A stretch of DNA of 64,000 nucleotides from Sepiola atlantica (taxonomy: Eukaryota; Mollusca; Cephalopoda; Sepiida; Sepiolidae). The stretch is from positions 2,046,001 to 2,110,000 of the forward strand of contig CAUVYP010001208.1 in NCBI GenBank assembly GCA_963556195.1. Direction: 5' to 3'. This document shows, one piece after another, positions 23,395-37,171 of this stretch. A program made the translations under genes and the position numbers. The number at the start of each line of letters is the position of its first letter. Position 1 is the first letter of the stretch. The notes beneath the pieces were generated by a model. It saw only the letters and a program-made list of their open reading frames with translations, made no database searches and was not told the origin of the DNA.

Positions 23395-25258
23395 TTAGCG
23401 CGTTTTAAAGTTGATATCGCTTTTGTTTATAACTTCCACATTTATTCGAATTGTGCAACGAAACTTTGCAGACAGTCTCGAATAGGCCCTTTCTACTGAA
23501 GTACCAAGTTTCAGAAGTGCAGCTCTTGTACTGCCGGAGATATGTCGATACAAACTGAATACGCAAAAACTCTCCCCAAAATTAAGCGCGTTTTAAAGTT
23601 GATATCGCTTTTGTTTATAACTTCCACATTTATTCGAATTGTGCAACGAAACTTTGCAGACAGTCTCGAATAGGCCTTTTCTACTGAAGTACCAAGTTTC
23701 AGAAGTGCAGCTCTTGAACTGCCGGAGATATGTCGATACAAACTGAATACGCAAAACATCAACAAAATTTAGCGCGTTTTAAAGTTGATATCGCTTTTGT
23801 TTATAACTTCCACATTTATTCGAATTGTGCAACGAAACTTTGCAGACAGTCGCGGAGACACATTTACCACTGAAGTACCAAGTTTCAGAAGTGCAGCTCT
23901 TGTACTGCCGGAGATATGTCGATACAAACTGAATACGCAAAACATCAACAAAATTTAGCGCGTTTTAAAGTTGATATCGCTTTTGTTTATAACTTCCACA
24001 TTTATTCGAATTGTGCAACGAAACTTTGCAGACCGTCGTGGAGACACATTTTCTACTGAAGTACCAAGTCTCAGAAGTGCAGCTTATGTACTGCCGGAGA
24101 TATGTCGATACAAACTGAATACGCAAAACATCAACAAAATTTAGCGCGTTTTAAAGTTGATATCGCTTTTGTTTATAACTTCCACCTTTGTTCGAATTGT
24201 GCAACGAAACTTTGCAGACAGTCTCGAATAGGCTCTTTCTACTAAAGTACCAAGTTTCAGAAGTGCAGCTTGTGTACTGCCGGAGATATGTCGATACAAA
24301 CTGAATACGCAAAACATCAACAAAATTTAGCGCATTTTAAAGTGGATATCGCTTTTGTTTATAACTTCCACATTTATTCGAATTGTGCAACGAAACTTTG
24401 CAGACAGTCGGGGAGACACATTTCCTACTGAAGTACTAAGTTTCAGAAGTGCAGATCTTGTACTGCCGGAGATATGTCGATACAAACTGAATACGCAAAA
24501 CATCAACAAAATTTAGCGCGTTTTAAAGTTGATATCGCTTTTGTTTATAACTTCCACATTTATTCGAATTGTGCCACGAAACTTTGCAGGCAGTCGTGGA
24601 GACACATTTTCTACTGAAGTACCACGTTTCAGAAGTGCAGCTCTTGTACCGCCGGAGATATGTCGATACAAACTGAATACGCAAAACATCAAAAACATTA
24701 TGCGCGTTTTAAAGTTGATATCGCTTTTGTTTATAACTTCCACATTTATTCGAATTGTGCAACGAAACTTTGCAGACAGTCTCGAATAGGCCATTTCTAC
24801 TGAAGTACTAAGTTTCAGAAGTGCAGCTTTTGTATTGCTGGAGATATGTCGATACAAACTGAATACGCAAAACATCAACAAAATTTAGCGCGTTTTAAAG
24901 TTGATATCGCTTTTGTTTATAACTTCCACATTTATTCGAATTGTGCAACGAAACTTTGCAGACAGTCTCGAATAGGCCCTTTCTACTGAAGTACCAAGTT
25001 TCAGAAGTGCAGCTCTTGTACTGCCGGAGATATGTCGATACAAACTGAATACGCAAAAACTCTCCCCAAAATTAAGCGCGTTTTAAAGTTGATATCGCTT
25101 TTGTTTATAACTTCCACATTTATTCGAATTGTGCAACGAAACTTTGCAGACAGTCTCGAATAGGCCTTTTCTACTGAAGTAACAAGTTTCAGAAGTGCAG
25201 CTCTTGAACTGCCGGAGATATGTCGATACAAACTGAATACGCAAAACATCAACAAAAT

Positions 25259-27490
25259 TTAGCGCGTTTTAAAGTTGATATCGCTTTTGTTTATAACTTC
25301 CACATTTATTCGAATTGTGCAACGAAACTTTGCAGACAGTCGCGGAGACACATTTACCACTGAAGTACCAAGTTTCAGAAGTGCAGCTCTTGTACTGCCG
25401 GAGATATGTCGATACAAACTGAATACGCAAAACATCAACAAAATTTAGCGCGTTTTAAAGTTGATATCGCTTTTGTTTATAACTTCCACATTTATTCGAA
25501 TTGTGCAACGAAACTTTGCAGACAGTCTCGAATAGGCCCTTTCTACTAAAGTACCAAGTTTCAGAAGTGCAGCTCTTGTACTGCCGGAGATATATCGATA
25601 CAAACTGAATATGCAAAAAATCAACAAAATTTAGCGCGTTTTAAAGTTGATATCGCTTTTGTGTATAACTTCCACATTTATTCGGATTGTGCAACGAAAC
25701 TTTGCAGACAGTCTCGAATAGGCCTTTTCTACTGAAGTATTAAGTTTCAGAAGTGCAACTCTTGTACTCCCGAGGATATGTCGATACAAACTGAATACGC
25801 AAAACATCAACAAAATTTAGCGCGTTTTAAAGTTGATATCGCTTTTGTTTATAACTTCCACATTTATTGTAATTGTGCAACGAAACTTTGCAGACAGTCG
25901 CGGAGACACATGTCCTACTGAAGTACCAAGTTTCAGAAGTGCAGCTCTTGTAATGCACGAGATATATCGATACAAACTGAATACGCAAAACATCAACAAA
26001 ATTTAGCGCGTTTTAAAGTTGATATCGCTTTTGTTTATAACTTCCACATTTATTCGAATTGTGCAACGAAACTTTGCAGACAGTCTCGAATAGGCCCTTT
26101 CTACTGAAGTACCAAGTTTCAGAAGTGCAGCTCTTGTACTGCCGGAGATATGTCGATACAAACTGAATACGCAAAACATCAACAAAATTTAGCGCGTTTT
26201 AAAGTTGATATCGCTTTTGTTTATAACTTCCACATTTATTCGAATTGTGCAACGAAACTTTGCAGACAGTCGTAGAGACACATGTTCTACTGAAGTACCA
26301 AGTTTCAGAAGTGCAGCTCTTGTACTATACGAGATATGTCGATACAAACTGAATACGCAAAACATCAACAAAATTTAGCGCGTTTTAAAGTTGATATCGC
26401 TTTTGTTTATAACTTCCACATTTATTCGAATTGTGCAACGAAACTTTGCAGACAGTCTCGAATAGGCCTTTTCTACCGAAGTAGAAAGTTTCAGAAGTGC
26501 AGTTCTTGTACTGCCGGAGATATGTCGATACAAACTGAATACGCAAAACATCAACAAAATTTAGCGCGTTTTAAAGTTGATATCGCTTTTATTTATAACT
26601 TCCACATTTATTCGAATTGTGCAACGAAACTTTGCAGACAGTCGCGGAGACACATTTTCTACTGAAGTACCAAGTTTCAGAAGTGCAGCTCTTGTACTGC
26701 CGGAGATATGTCGATACAAACTGAATACGCAAAACATCAACAAAATTTAGCGCGTTTTAAAGTTGATATCGCTTTTGTGTATAACTTCCACATTTATTCG
26801 AATTGTGCAACGAAACTTTGCAGACAGTCTCGAATAGGCTTTTTCTACTGAAGTACCAAGTTTCAGAAGTGCAGCTCTTGTACTGCCGGAGATATGTCGA
26901 TACAAACTGAATACGCAAAACATCAACAAAATTTAGCGCGTTTTAAAGTTGATATCGCTTTTGTTTATAACTTCCACATTTATTCGAATTGTGCAACGAA
27001 ACTTTGCAGACAGTCGCTGAGACACATTTTCTTCTTAAGTACCAAGTTTCAGAAGTGCAGCTTATGTACTGCCGGATATATTTCGATACAAACTGAATAC
27101 GCAAAACATCAACAAAATTTAGCGCGTTTTAAAGTGGATATCGCTTTTGTGTATAACTTCCACATTTATTCGAATTGTGCAACGAAACTTTGCAGACAGT
27201 CTCGAATTGGCTCTTTCTACTAAAGTACCAAGTTTCAGAAGTGCAGCTCTTGTACTGCCGGAGATATGTCGATACAAACTGAATACGCAAAACATCAACA
27301 AAATTTAGCGCGTTTTAAAGTTGATATCGCTTTTGTTTATAACTTCCACATTTATTCGAATTGTGCAACGAAACTTTGCAGACAGTCGGGGAGACACATT
27401 TCCTACTGAAGTACCAAGTCTCAGAAGTGCAGATCTTGTACTGCCGGAGATATGTCGATACAAACTGAATACGCAAAACATCAACAAAAT
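25259..27490 (+). repeat. 12-mer HOR (2232 bp), copy 1
   Basis: Twelve 186-bp monomers with no indels, class order BAABABABABAB. Matches 34940-37171 at offset 9681 as the 3' part of the 9.5-kb block. It ends with the B monomer carrying 'aagtctcag' and 'gcagatcttg'. Confidence 0.92.
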
Positions 27491-27676
27491 TAAGCGCGTT
27501 TTAAAGTTGATACCGCTTTTGTTTATAACTTCCACATTTATTCGAATTGTGCAACAAAACTTTGCAGACAGTCTCGAATAGGCCTCTTCTACTGAAGTAC
27601 CAAGTTTCAGAAGCGCAGCTCTTGTACTGCCGGAGATATGTCGATACAAACTGAATACGCAAAACATCAACAAAAT
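27491..27676 (+). repeat. Junction monomer between the two 9.5-kb blocks
   Basis: A class A monomer with 'aattaagcgcg' before it, 'gataccgc', 'caacaaaac' and 'ggcctcttc'. These features belong to the 8-mer HOR (compare 20975 and 28607), not to the 12-mer that ends at 27490. It marks the crossover at the end of the first copy. Confidence 0.75.
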
Positions 27677-29911
27677 TTAGCGCGTTTTAAAGTTGATATC
27701 GCTTTTGTTTATAACTTCCACATTTATTGTAATTGTGCAACGAAACTTTGCAGACAGTCGCGGAGACACATGTCCTACTGAAGTACCAAGTTTCAGAAGT
27801 GCAGCTCTTGTACTGCACGAGATATATCGATACAAACTGAATACGCAAAACATCAACAAAATTTAGCGCGTTTTAAAGTTGATATCGCTTTTGTTTATAA
27901 CTTCCACATTTATTCGAATTGTGCAACGAAACTTTGCAGACAGTCTCGAATAGGCCCTTTCTACTGAAGTACTAAGTTTCAGAAGTGCAGCTCTTGTACT
28001 GCCGGAGATATGTCGATACAAACTGAATACGCAAAACATCAACAAAATTTAGCGCGTTTTAAAGTTGATATCGCTTTTGTTTATAACTTCCACATTTATT
28101 CGAATTGTGCAACGAAACTTTGCAGACAGTCGTAGAGACACATGTTCTACTGAAGTACCAAGTTTCAGAAGTGCAGCTCTTGTACTATACGAGATATGTC
28201 GATACAAACTGAATACGCAAAACATCAACAAATTTTAGCGCGTTTTAAAGTTGATATCGCTTTTGTTTATAACTTCCACATTTATTCGAATTGTGCAACG
28301 AAACGTTGCAGACAGTCGGGGAGACACATTTCCTACTGAAGTACCAAGTTTCAGAAGTGCAGCTCTTGTACTGCCGGAGATATGTCGATACAAACTGAAT
28401 ACGCAAAACATCAACAAAATTTAGCGCGTTTTAAAGTTGATATCGCTTTTGTTTATAACTTCCACATTTATTCGAATTGTGCAACGAAACTTTCCAGACA
28501 GTCGCGGAGACACATTTTCTACTGAAGTACCACGTTTCAGAAGTGCAGCTCTTGTACTGCCGGAGATATGTCGATACAAACTGAATACGCAAAACATCAA
28601 CAAAATTAAGCGCGTTTTAAAGTTGATACCGCTTTTGTTTATAACTTCCACATTTATTCGAATTGTGCAACAAAACTTTGCAGACAGTCTCGAATAGGCC
28701 TTTTCTACTGAAGTAATAAGTTTCAGAAGTGCAGCTCTTGTACTGCCGGAGATATGTCGATACAAACTGAATACGCAAAACATCAACAAAATTTAGCGCG
28801 TTTTAAAGTTGATATCGCTTTTGTGTATAACTTCCACATTTATTCGAATTGTGCAACGAAACTTTGCAGACAGTCGCGGAGACACATTTTGCTACTATAG
28901 TACCAAGTTTCAGAAGTGCAGCTCTTGTACTGCCGGAGATATGTCGATACAAACTGAATACGCAAAACATCAACAAAATTTAGCGCGTTTTAAAGTTGAT
29001 ATCGCTTTTGTTTATAACTTCCACATTTATTCGAATTGTGCCACGAAACTTTGCAGACAGTCGTGGAGACACATTTTCTACTGAAGTACCAAGTTTCAGA
29101 AGTGCAGCTTATGTACTGCCGGAGATATGTCGATACAAACTAAATACGCAAAACATCAACAAAATTTAGCGCGTTTTAAAGTTGATATCGCTTTTGTTTA
29201 TAACTTCCACATTTATTCGAATTGTGCAACGAAACTTTGCAGACAGTCTCGAATAGGCCCTTTCTACTGAAGTACCAAGTTTCAGAAGTGCAGCTCTTGT
29301 ACTGCCGGAGATATGTCGATACAAACTGAATACGAAAAACATCAAAAACATTATGCGCGTTTTAAAGTTGATATCGCTTTTGTTTATAACTTCCACATTT
29401 ATTCGAATTGTGCAACGAAACTTTGCAGACAGTCTCGAATAGGCCATTTCTACTGAAGTACTAAGTTTCAGAAGTGCAGCTTTTGTATTGCTGGAGATAT
29501 GTCGATACAAACTGAATACGCAAAACATCAACAAAATTTAGCGCGTTTTAAAGTTGATATCGCTTTTGTTTATAACTTCCACATTTATTCGAATTGTGCA
29601 ACGAAACTTTGCAGACAGTCTCGAATAGGCCCTTTCTACTGAAGTACCAAGTTTCAGAAGTGCAGCTCTTGTACTGCCGGAGATATGTCGATACAAACTG
29701 AATACGCAAAAACTCTCCCCAAAATTAAGCGCGTTTTAAAGTTGATATCGCTTTTGTTTATAACTTCCACATTTATTCGAATTGTGCAACGAAACTTTGC
29801 AGACAGTCTCGAATAGGCCTTTTCTACTGAAGTACCAAGTTTCAGAAGTGCAGCTCTTGAACTGCCGGAGATATGTCGATACAAACTGAATACGCAAAAC
29901 ATCAACAAAAT

Positions 29912-31400
29912 TTAGCGCGTTTTAAAGTTGATATCGCTTTTGTTTATAACTTCCACATTTATTCGAATTGTGCAACGAAACTTTGCAGACAGTCGTAGAG
30001 ACACATGTTCTACTGAAGTACCAAGTTTCAGAAGTGCAGCTCTTGTACTATACGAGATATGTCGATACAAACTGAATACGCAAAACATCAACAAATTTTA
30101 GCGCGTTTTAAAGTTGATATCGCTTTTGTTTATAACTTCCACATTTATTCGAATTGTGCAACGAAACGTTGCAGACAGTCGGGGAGACACATTTCCTACT
30201 GAAGTACCAAGTTTCAGAAGTGCAGCTCTTGTACTGCCGGAGATATGTCGATACAAACTGAATACGCAAAACATCAACAAAATTTAGCGCGTTTTAAAGT
30301 TGATATCGCTTTTGTTTATAACTTCCACATTTATTCGAATTGTGCAACGAAACTTTGCAGACAGTCGCGGAGACACATTTTCTACTGAAGTACCACGTTT
30401 CAGAAGTGCAGCTCTTGTACTGCCGGAGATATGTCGATACAAACTGAATACGCAAAACATCAACAAAATTAAGCGCGTTTTAAAGTTGATACCGCTTTTG
30501 TTTATAACTTCCACATTTATTCGAATTGTGCAACAAAACTTTGCAGACAGTCTCGAATAGGCCTTTTCTACTGAAGTACCAAGTTTCAGAAGTGCAGCTC
30601 TTGTACTGCCGGAGATATGTCGATACAAACTGAATACGCAAAACATCAACAAAATTTAGCGCGTTTTAAAGTTGATATCGCTTTTGTGTATAACTTCCAC
30701 ATTTATTCGAATTGTGCAACGAAACTTTGCAGACAGTCGCGGAGACACATTTTGCTACTATAGTACCAAGTTTCAGAAGTGCAGCTCTTGTACTGCCGGA
30801 GATATGTCGATACAAACTGAATACGCAAAACATCAACAAAATTTAGCGCGTTTTAAAGTTGATATCGCTTTTGTTTATAACTTCCACATTTATTCGAATT
30901 GTGCCACGAAACTTTGCAGACAGTCGTGGAGACACATTTTCTACTGAAGTACCAAGTTTCAGAAGTGCAGCTTATGTACTGCCGGAGATATGTCGATACA
31001 AACTAAATACGCAAAACATCAACAAAATTTAGCGCGTTTTAAAGTTGATATCGCTTTTGTTTATAACTTCCACATTTATTCGAATTGTGCAACGAAACTT
31101 TGCAGACAGTCTCGAATAGGCCCTTTCTACTGAAGTACCAAGTTTCAGAAGTGCAGCTCTTGTACTGCCGGAGATATGTCGATACAAACTGAATACGAAA
31201 AACATCAAAAACATTATGCGCGTTTTAAAGTTGATATCGCTTTTGTTTATAACTTCCACATTTATTCGAATTGTGCAACGAAACTTTGCAGACAGTCTCG
31301 AATAGGCCCTTTCTACTGAAGTACCAAGTTTCAGAAGTGCAGCTCTTGTACTGCCGGAGATATGTCGTTACAAACTGAATACGCAAAACATCAACAAAAT
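29912..31400 (+). repeat. 8-mer HOR (1489 bp), copy 3
   Basis: Equivalent of 20417-21905 inside the second 9.5-kb block (offset 9495). It has 'ggccctttc' near 31306 where copy 1 has 'ggccatttc'. Confidence 0.88.
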
Positions 31401-32889
31401 TTAGCGCGTTTTAAAGTTGATATCGCTTTTGTTTATAACTTCCACATTTATTCGAATTGTGCAACGAAACTTTGCAGACAGTCGTAGAGACACATGTTCT
31501 ACTGAAGTACCAAGTTTCAGAAGTGCAGCTCTTGTACTATACGAGATATGTCGATACAAACTGAATACGCAAAACATCAACAAATTTTAGCGCGTTTTAA
31601 AGTTGATATCGCTTTTGTTTATAACTTCCACATTTATTCGAATTGTGCAACGAAACGTTGCAGACAGTCGGGGAGACACATTTCCTACTGAAGTACCAAG
31701 TTTCAGAAGTGCAGCTCTTGTACTGCCGGAGATATGTCGATACAAACTGAATACGCAAAACATCAACAAAATTTAGCGCGTTTTAAAGTTGATATCGCTT
31801 TTGTTTATAACTTCCACATTTATTCGAATTGTGCAACGAAACTTTGCAGACAGTCGCGGAGACACATTTTCTACTGAAGTACCACGTTTCAGAAGTGCAG
31901 CTCTTGTACTGCCGGAGATATGTCGATACAAACTGAATACGCAAAACATCAACAAAATTAAGCGCGTTTTAAAGTTGATACCGCTTTTGTTTATAACTTC
32001 CACATTTATTCGAATTGTGCAACAAAACTTTGCAGACAGTCTCGAATAGGCCGTTTCTACTGAAGTACCAAGTTTCAGAAGTGCAGCTCTTGTACTGCCG
32101 GAGATATGTCGATACAAACTGAATACGCAAAACATCAACAAAATTTAGCGCGTTTTAAAGTTGATATCGCTTTTGTGTATAACTTCCACATTTATTCGAA
32201 TTGTGCAACGAAACTTTGCAGACAGTCGCGGAGACACATTTTGCTACTATAGTACCAAGTTTCAGAAGTGCAGCTCTTGTACTGCCGGAGATATGTCGAT
32301 ACAAACTGAATACGCAAAACATCAACAAAATTTAGCGCGTTTTAAAGTTGATATCGCTTTTGTTTATAACTTCCACATTTATTCGAATTGTGCCACGAAA
32401 CTTTGCAGACAGTCGTGGAGACACATTTTCTACTGAAGTACCAAGTTTCAGAAGTGCAGCTTATGTACTGCCGGAGATATGTCGATACAAACTAAATACG
32501 CAAAACATCAACAAAATTTAGCGCGTTTTAAAGTTGATATCGCTTTTGTTTATAACTTCCACATTTATTCGAATTGTGCAACGAAACTTTGCAGACAGTC
32601 TCGAATAGGCCCTTTCTACTGAAGTACCAAGTTTCTGAAGTGCAGCTCTTGTACTGCCGGAGATATGTCGATACAAACTGAATACGAAAAACATCAAAAA
32701 CATTATGCGCGTTTTAAAGTTGATATCGCTTTTGTTTATAACTTCCACATTTATTCGAATTGTGCAACGAAACTTTGCAGACAGTCTCGAATAGGCCATT
32801 TCTACTGAAGTACTAAGTTTCAGAAGTGCAGCTTTTGTATTGCTGGAGATATGTCGATACAAACTGAATACGCAAAACATCAACAAAAT
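31401..32889 (+). repeat. 8-mer HOR (1489 bp), copy 4
   Basis: Equivalent of 21906-23394 with the same rare variants at 32050 and 32633. It lacks the 'gtcagtac' change of copy 2, which has normal 'gtcgatac' here. Confidence 0.88.
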
Positions 32890-34939
32890 TTAGCGCGTTT
32901 TAAAGTTTATATCGCTTTTGTTTATAACTTCCACATTTATTCGAATTGTGCAACGAAACTTTGCAGACAGTCTCGAATAGGCCCTTTCTACTGAAGTACC
33001 AAGTTTCAGAAGTGCAGCTCTTGTACTGCCGGAGATATGTCGATACAAACTGAATACGCAAAAACTCTCCCCAAAATTAAGCGCGTTTTAAAGTTGATAT
33101 CGCTTTTGTTTATAACTTCCACATTTATTCGAATTGTGCAACGAAACTTTGCAGACAGTCTCGAATAGGCCTTTTCTACTGAAGTACCAAGTTTCAGAAG
33201 TGCAGCTCTTGAACTGCCGGAGATATGTCGATACAAACTGAATACGCAAAACATCAACAAAATTTAGCGCGTTTTAAAGTTGATATCGCTTTTGTTTATA
33301 ACTTCCACATTTATTCGAATTGTGCAACGAAACTTTGCAGACAGTCGCGGAGACACATTTACCACTGAAGTACCAAGTTTCAGAAGTGCAGCTCTTGTAC
33401 TGCCGGAGATATGTCGATACAAACTGAATACGCAAAACATCAACAAAATTTAGCGCGTTTTAAAGTTGATATCGCTTTTGTTTATAACTTCCACATTTAT
33501 TCGAATTGTGCAACGAAACTTTGCAGACCGTCGTGGAGACACATTTTCTACTGAAGTACCAAGTCTCAGAAGTGCAGCTTATGTACTGCCGGAGATATGT
33601 CGATACAAACTGAATACGCAAAACATCAACAAAATTTAGCGCGTTTTAAAGTTGATATCGCTTTTGTTTATAACTTCCACATTTATTCGAATTGTGCAAC
33701 GAAACTTTGCAGACAGTCTCGAATAGGCTCTTTCTACTAAAGTACCAAGTTTCAGAAGTGCAGCTTGTGTACTGCCGGAGATATGTCGATACAAACTGAA
33801 TACGCAAAACATCAACAAAATTTAGCGCATTTTAAAGTGGATATCGCTTTTGTTTATAACTTCCACATTTATTCGAATTGTGCAACGAAACTTTGCAGAC
33901 AGTCGGGGAGACACATTTCCTACTGAAGTACTAAGTTTCAGAAGTGCAGATCTTGTACTGCCGGAGATATGTCGATACAAACTGAATACGCAAAACATCA
34001 ACAAAATTTAGCGCGTTTTAAAGTTGATATCGCTTTTGTTTATAACTTCCACATTTATTCGAATTGTGCCACGAAACTTTGCAGACAGTCGTGGAGACAC
34101 ATTTTCTACTGAAGTACCAAGTTTCAGAAGTGCAGCTTATGTACTGCCGGAGATATGTCGATACAAACTGAATACGCAAAACATCAACAAAATTTAGCGC
34201 GTTTTAAAGTTGATATCGCTTTTGTTTATAACTTCCACATTTATTCGAATTGTGCAACGAAACTTTGCAGACAGTCTCGAATAGGCCCTTTCTACTGAAG
34301 TACCAAGTTTCAGAAGTGCAGCTCTTGTACCGCCGGAGATATGTCGATACAAACTGAATACGCAATACATCAAAAACATTATGCGCGTTTTAAAGTTGAT
34401 ATCGCTTTTGTTTATAACTTCCACATTTATTCGAATTGTGCAACGAAACTTTGCAGACAGTCTCGAATAGGCCATTTCTACTGAAGTACTAAGTTTCAGA
34501 AGTGCAGCTTTTGTATTGCTGGAGATATGTCGATACAAACTGAATACGCAAAACATCAACAAAATTTAGCGCGTTTTAAAGTTGATATCGCTTTTGTTTA
34601 TAACTTCCACATTTATTCGAATTGTGCAACGAAACTTTGCAGACAGTCTCGAATAGGCCCTTTCTACTGAAGTACCAAGTTTCAGAAGTGCAGCTCTTGT
34701 ACTGCCGGAGATATGTCGATACAAACTGAATACGCAAAAACTCTCCCCAAAATTAAGCGCGTTTTAAAGTTGATATCGCTTTTGTTTATAACTTCCACAT
34801 TTATTCGAATTGTGCAACGAAACTTTGCAGACAGTCTCGAATAGGCCTTTTCTACTGAAGTAACAAGTTTCAGAAGTGCAGCTCTTGAACTGCCGGAGAT
34901 ATGTCGATACAAACTGAATACGCAAAACATCAACAAAAT

Positions 34940-37171
34940 TTAGCGCGTTTTAAAGTTGATATCGCTTTTGTTTATAACTTCCACATTTATTCGAATTGTG
35001 CAACGAAACTTTGCAGACAGTCGCGGAGACACATTTACCACTGAAGTACCAAGTTTCAGAAGTGCAGCTCTTGTACTGCCGGAGATATGTCGATACAAAC
35101 TGAATACGCAAAACATCAACAAAATTTAGCGCGTTTTAAAGTTGATATCGCTTTTGTTTATAACTTCCACATTTATTCGAATTGTGCAACGAAACTTTGC
35201 AGACAGTCTCGAATAGGCCCTTTCTACTAAAGTACCAAGTTTCAGAAGTGCAGCTCTTGTACTGCCGGAGATATATCGATACAAACTGAATATGCAAAAA
35301 ATCAACAAAATTTAGCGCGTTTTAAAGTTGATATCGCTTTTGTGTATAACTTCAACATTTATTCGGATTGTGCAACGAAACTTTGCAGACAGTCTCGAAT
35401 AGGCCTTTTCTACTGAAGTATTAAGTTTCAGAAGTGCAACTCTTGTACTCCCGAGGATATGTCGATACAAACTGAATACGCAAAACATCAACAAAATTTA
35501 GCGCGTTTTAAAGTTGATATCGCTTTTGTTTATAACTTCCACATTTATTGTAATTGTGCAACGAAACTTTGCAGACAGTCGCGGAGACACATGTCCTACT
35601 GAAGTACCAAGTTTCAGAAGTGCAGCTCTTGTACTGCACGAGATATATCGATACAAACTGAATACGCAAAACATCAACAAAATTTAGCGCGTTTTAAAGT
35701 TGATATCGCTTTTGTTTATAACTTCCACATTTATTCGAATTGTGCAACGAAACTTTGCAGACAGTCTCGAATAGGCCCTTTCTACTGAAGTACCAAGTTT
35801 CAGAAGTGCAGCTCTTGTACTGCCGGAGATATGTCGATACAAACTGAATACGCAAAACATCAACAAAATTTAGCGCGTTTTAAAGTTGATATCGCTTTTG
35901 TTTATAACTTCCACATTTATTCGAATTGTGCAACGAAACTTTGCAGACAGTCGTAGAGACACATGTTCTACTGAAGTACCAAGTTTCAGAAGTGCAGCTC
36001 TTGTACTATACGAGATATGTCGATACAAACTGAATACGCAAAACATCAACAAAATTTAGCGCGTTTTAAAGTTGATATCGCTTTTGTTTATAACTTCCAC
36101 ATTTATTCGAATTGTGCAACGAAACTTTGCAGACAGTCTCGAATAGGCCTTTTCTACCGAAGTAGAAAGTTTCAGAAGTGCAGTTCTTGTACTGCCGGAG
36201 ATATGTCGATACAAACTGAATACGCAAAACATCAACAAAATTTAGCGCGTTTTAAAGTTGATATCGCTTTTGTTTATAACTTCCACATTTATTCGAATTG
36301 TGCAACGAAACTTTGCAGACAGTCGCGGAGACACATTTTCTACTGAAGTACCAAGTTTCAGAAGTGCAGCTCTTGTACTGCCGGAGATATGTCGATACAA
36401 ACTGAATACGCAAAACATCAACAAAATTTAGCGCGTTTTAAAGTTGATATCGCTTTTGTGTATAACTTCCACATTTATTCGAATTGTGCAACGAAACTTT
36501 GCAGACAGTCTCGAATAGGCTTTTTCTACTGAAGTACCAAGTTTCAGAAGTGCAGCTCTTGTACTGCCGGAGATATGTCGATACAAACTGAATACGCAAA
36601 ACATCAACAAAATTTAGCGCGTTTTAAAGTTGATATCGCTTTTGTTTATAACTTCCACATTTATTCGAATTGTGCAACGAAACTTTGCAGACAGTCGCTG
36701 AGACACATTTTCTTCTTAAGTACCAAGTTTCAGAAGTGCAGCTTATGTACTGCCGGATATATTTCGATACAAACTGAATACGCAAAACATCAACAAAATT
36801 TAGCGCGTTTTAAAGTGGATATCGCTTTTGTGTATAACTTCCACATTTATTCGAATTGTGCAACGAAACTTTGCAGACAGTCTCGAATTGGCTCTTTCTA
36901 CTAAAGTACCAAGTTTCAGAAGTGCAGCTCTTGTACTGCCGGAGATATGTCGATACAAACTGAATACGCAAAACATCAACAAAATTTAGCGCGTTTTAAA
37001 GTTGATATCGCTTTTGTTTATAACTTCCACATTTATTCGAATTGTGCAACGAAACTTTGCAGACAGTCGGGGAGACACATTTCCTACTGAAGTACCAAGT
37101 CTCAGAAGTGCAGATCTTGTACTGCCGGAGATATGTCGATACAAACTGAATACGCAAAACATCAACAAAAT
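34940..37171 (+). repeat. 12-mer HOR (2232 bp), copy 2
   Basis: Third and best reference copy of the order B, A, A, B, A, B, A, B, A, B, A, B. It is directly followed by another copy at offset 2232. Confidence 0.93.

Larger units (their letters stand above)
17995..27490 (+). repeat. ~9.5-kb block of 51 monomers, copy 1
   Basis: It corresponds to 27677-37171. The offset is 9682 up to about 19.7 kb, 9495 from 20.2 to 24.5 kb and 9681 from 25.0 to 27.5 kb. The steps are one 187-bp monomer extra and one 186-bp monomer missing in this copy. Rare variants are shared at the same relative place: 'ggccgtttc' at 22555 and 32050, 'tttctgaag' at 23138 and 32633, 'caagtctcag' at 24066 and 33561. Private changes here include 'cacctttgttcg' near 24184 and 'ttttatttataac' near 26587. 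Confidence 0.93.
27677..37171 (+). repeat. ~9.5-kb block of 51 monomers, copy 2
   Basis: Counterpart of 17995-27490. It keeps separate B 'cgtgg' and A monomers at 34008 and 34194 where copy 1 has one fused monomer at 24513. Private changes include 'aaagtttatatcgc' near 32903 and 'cttcaacattt' near 35351. Confidence 0.93.

Noticed and set aside
17995..37171. Assembly artefact as the sole explanation for the large duplication
   Set aside because: The two copies differ by private substitutions and by one-monomer gains and losses at two places, which a simple duplicated contig would not show. It cannot be fully excluded without read evidence.
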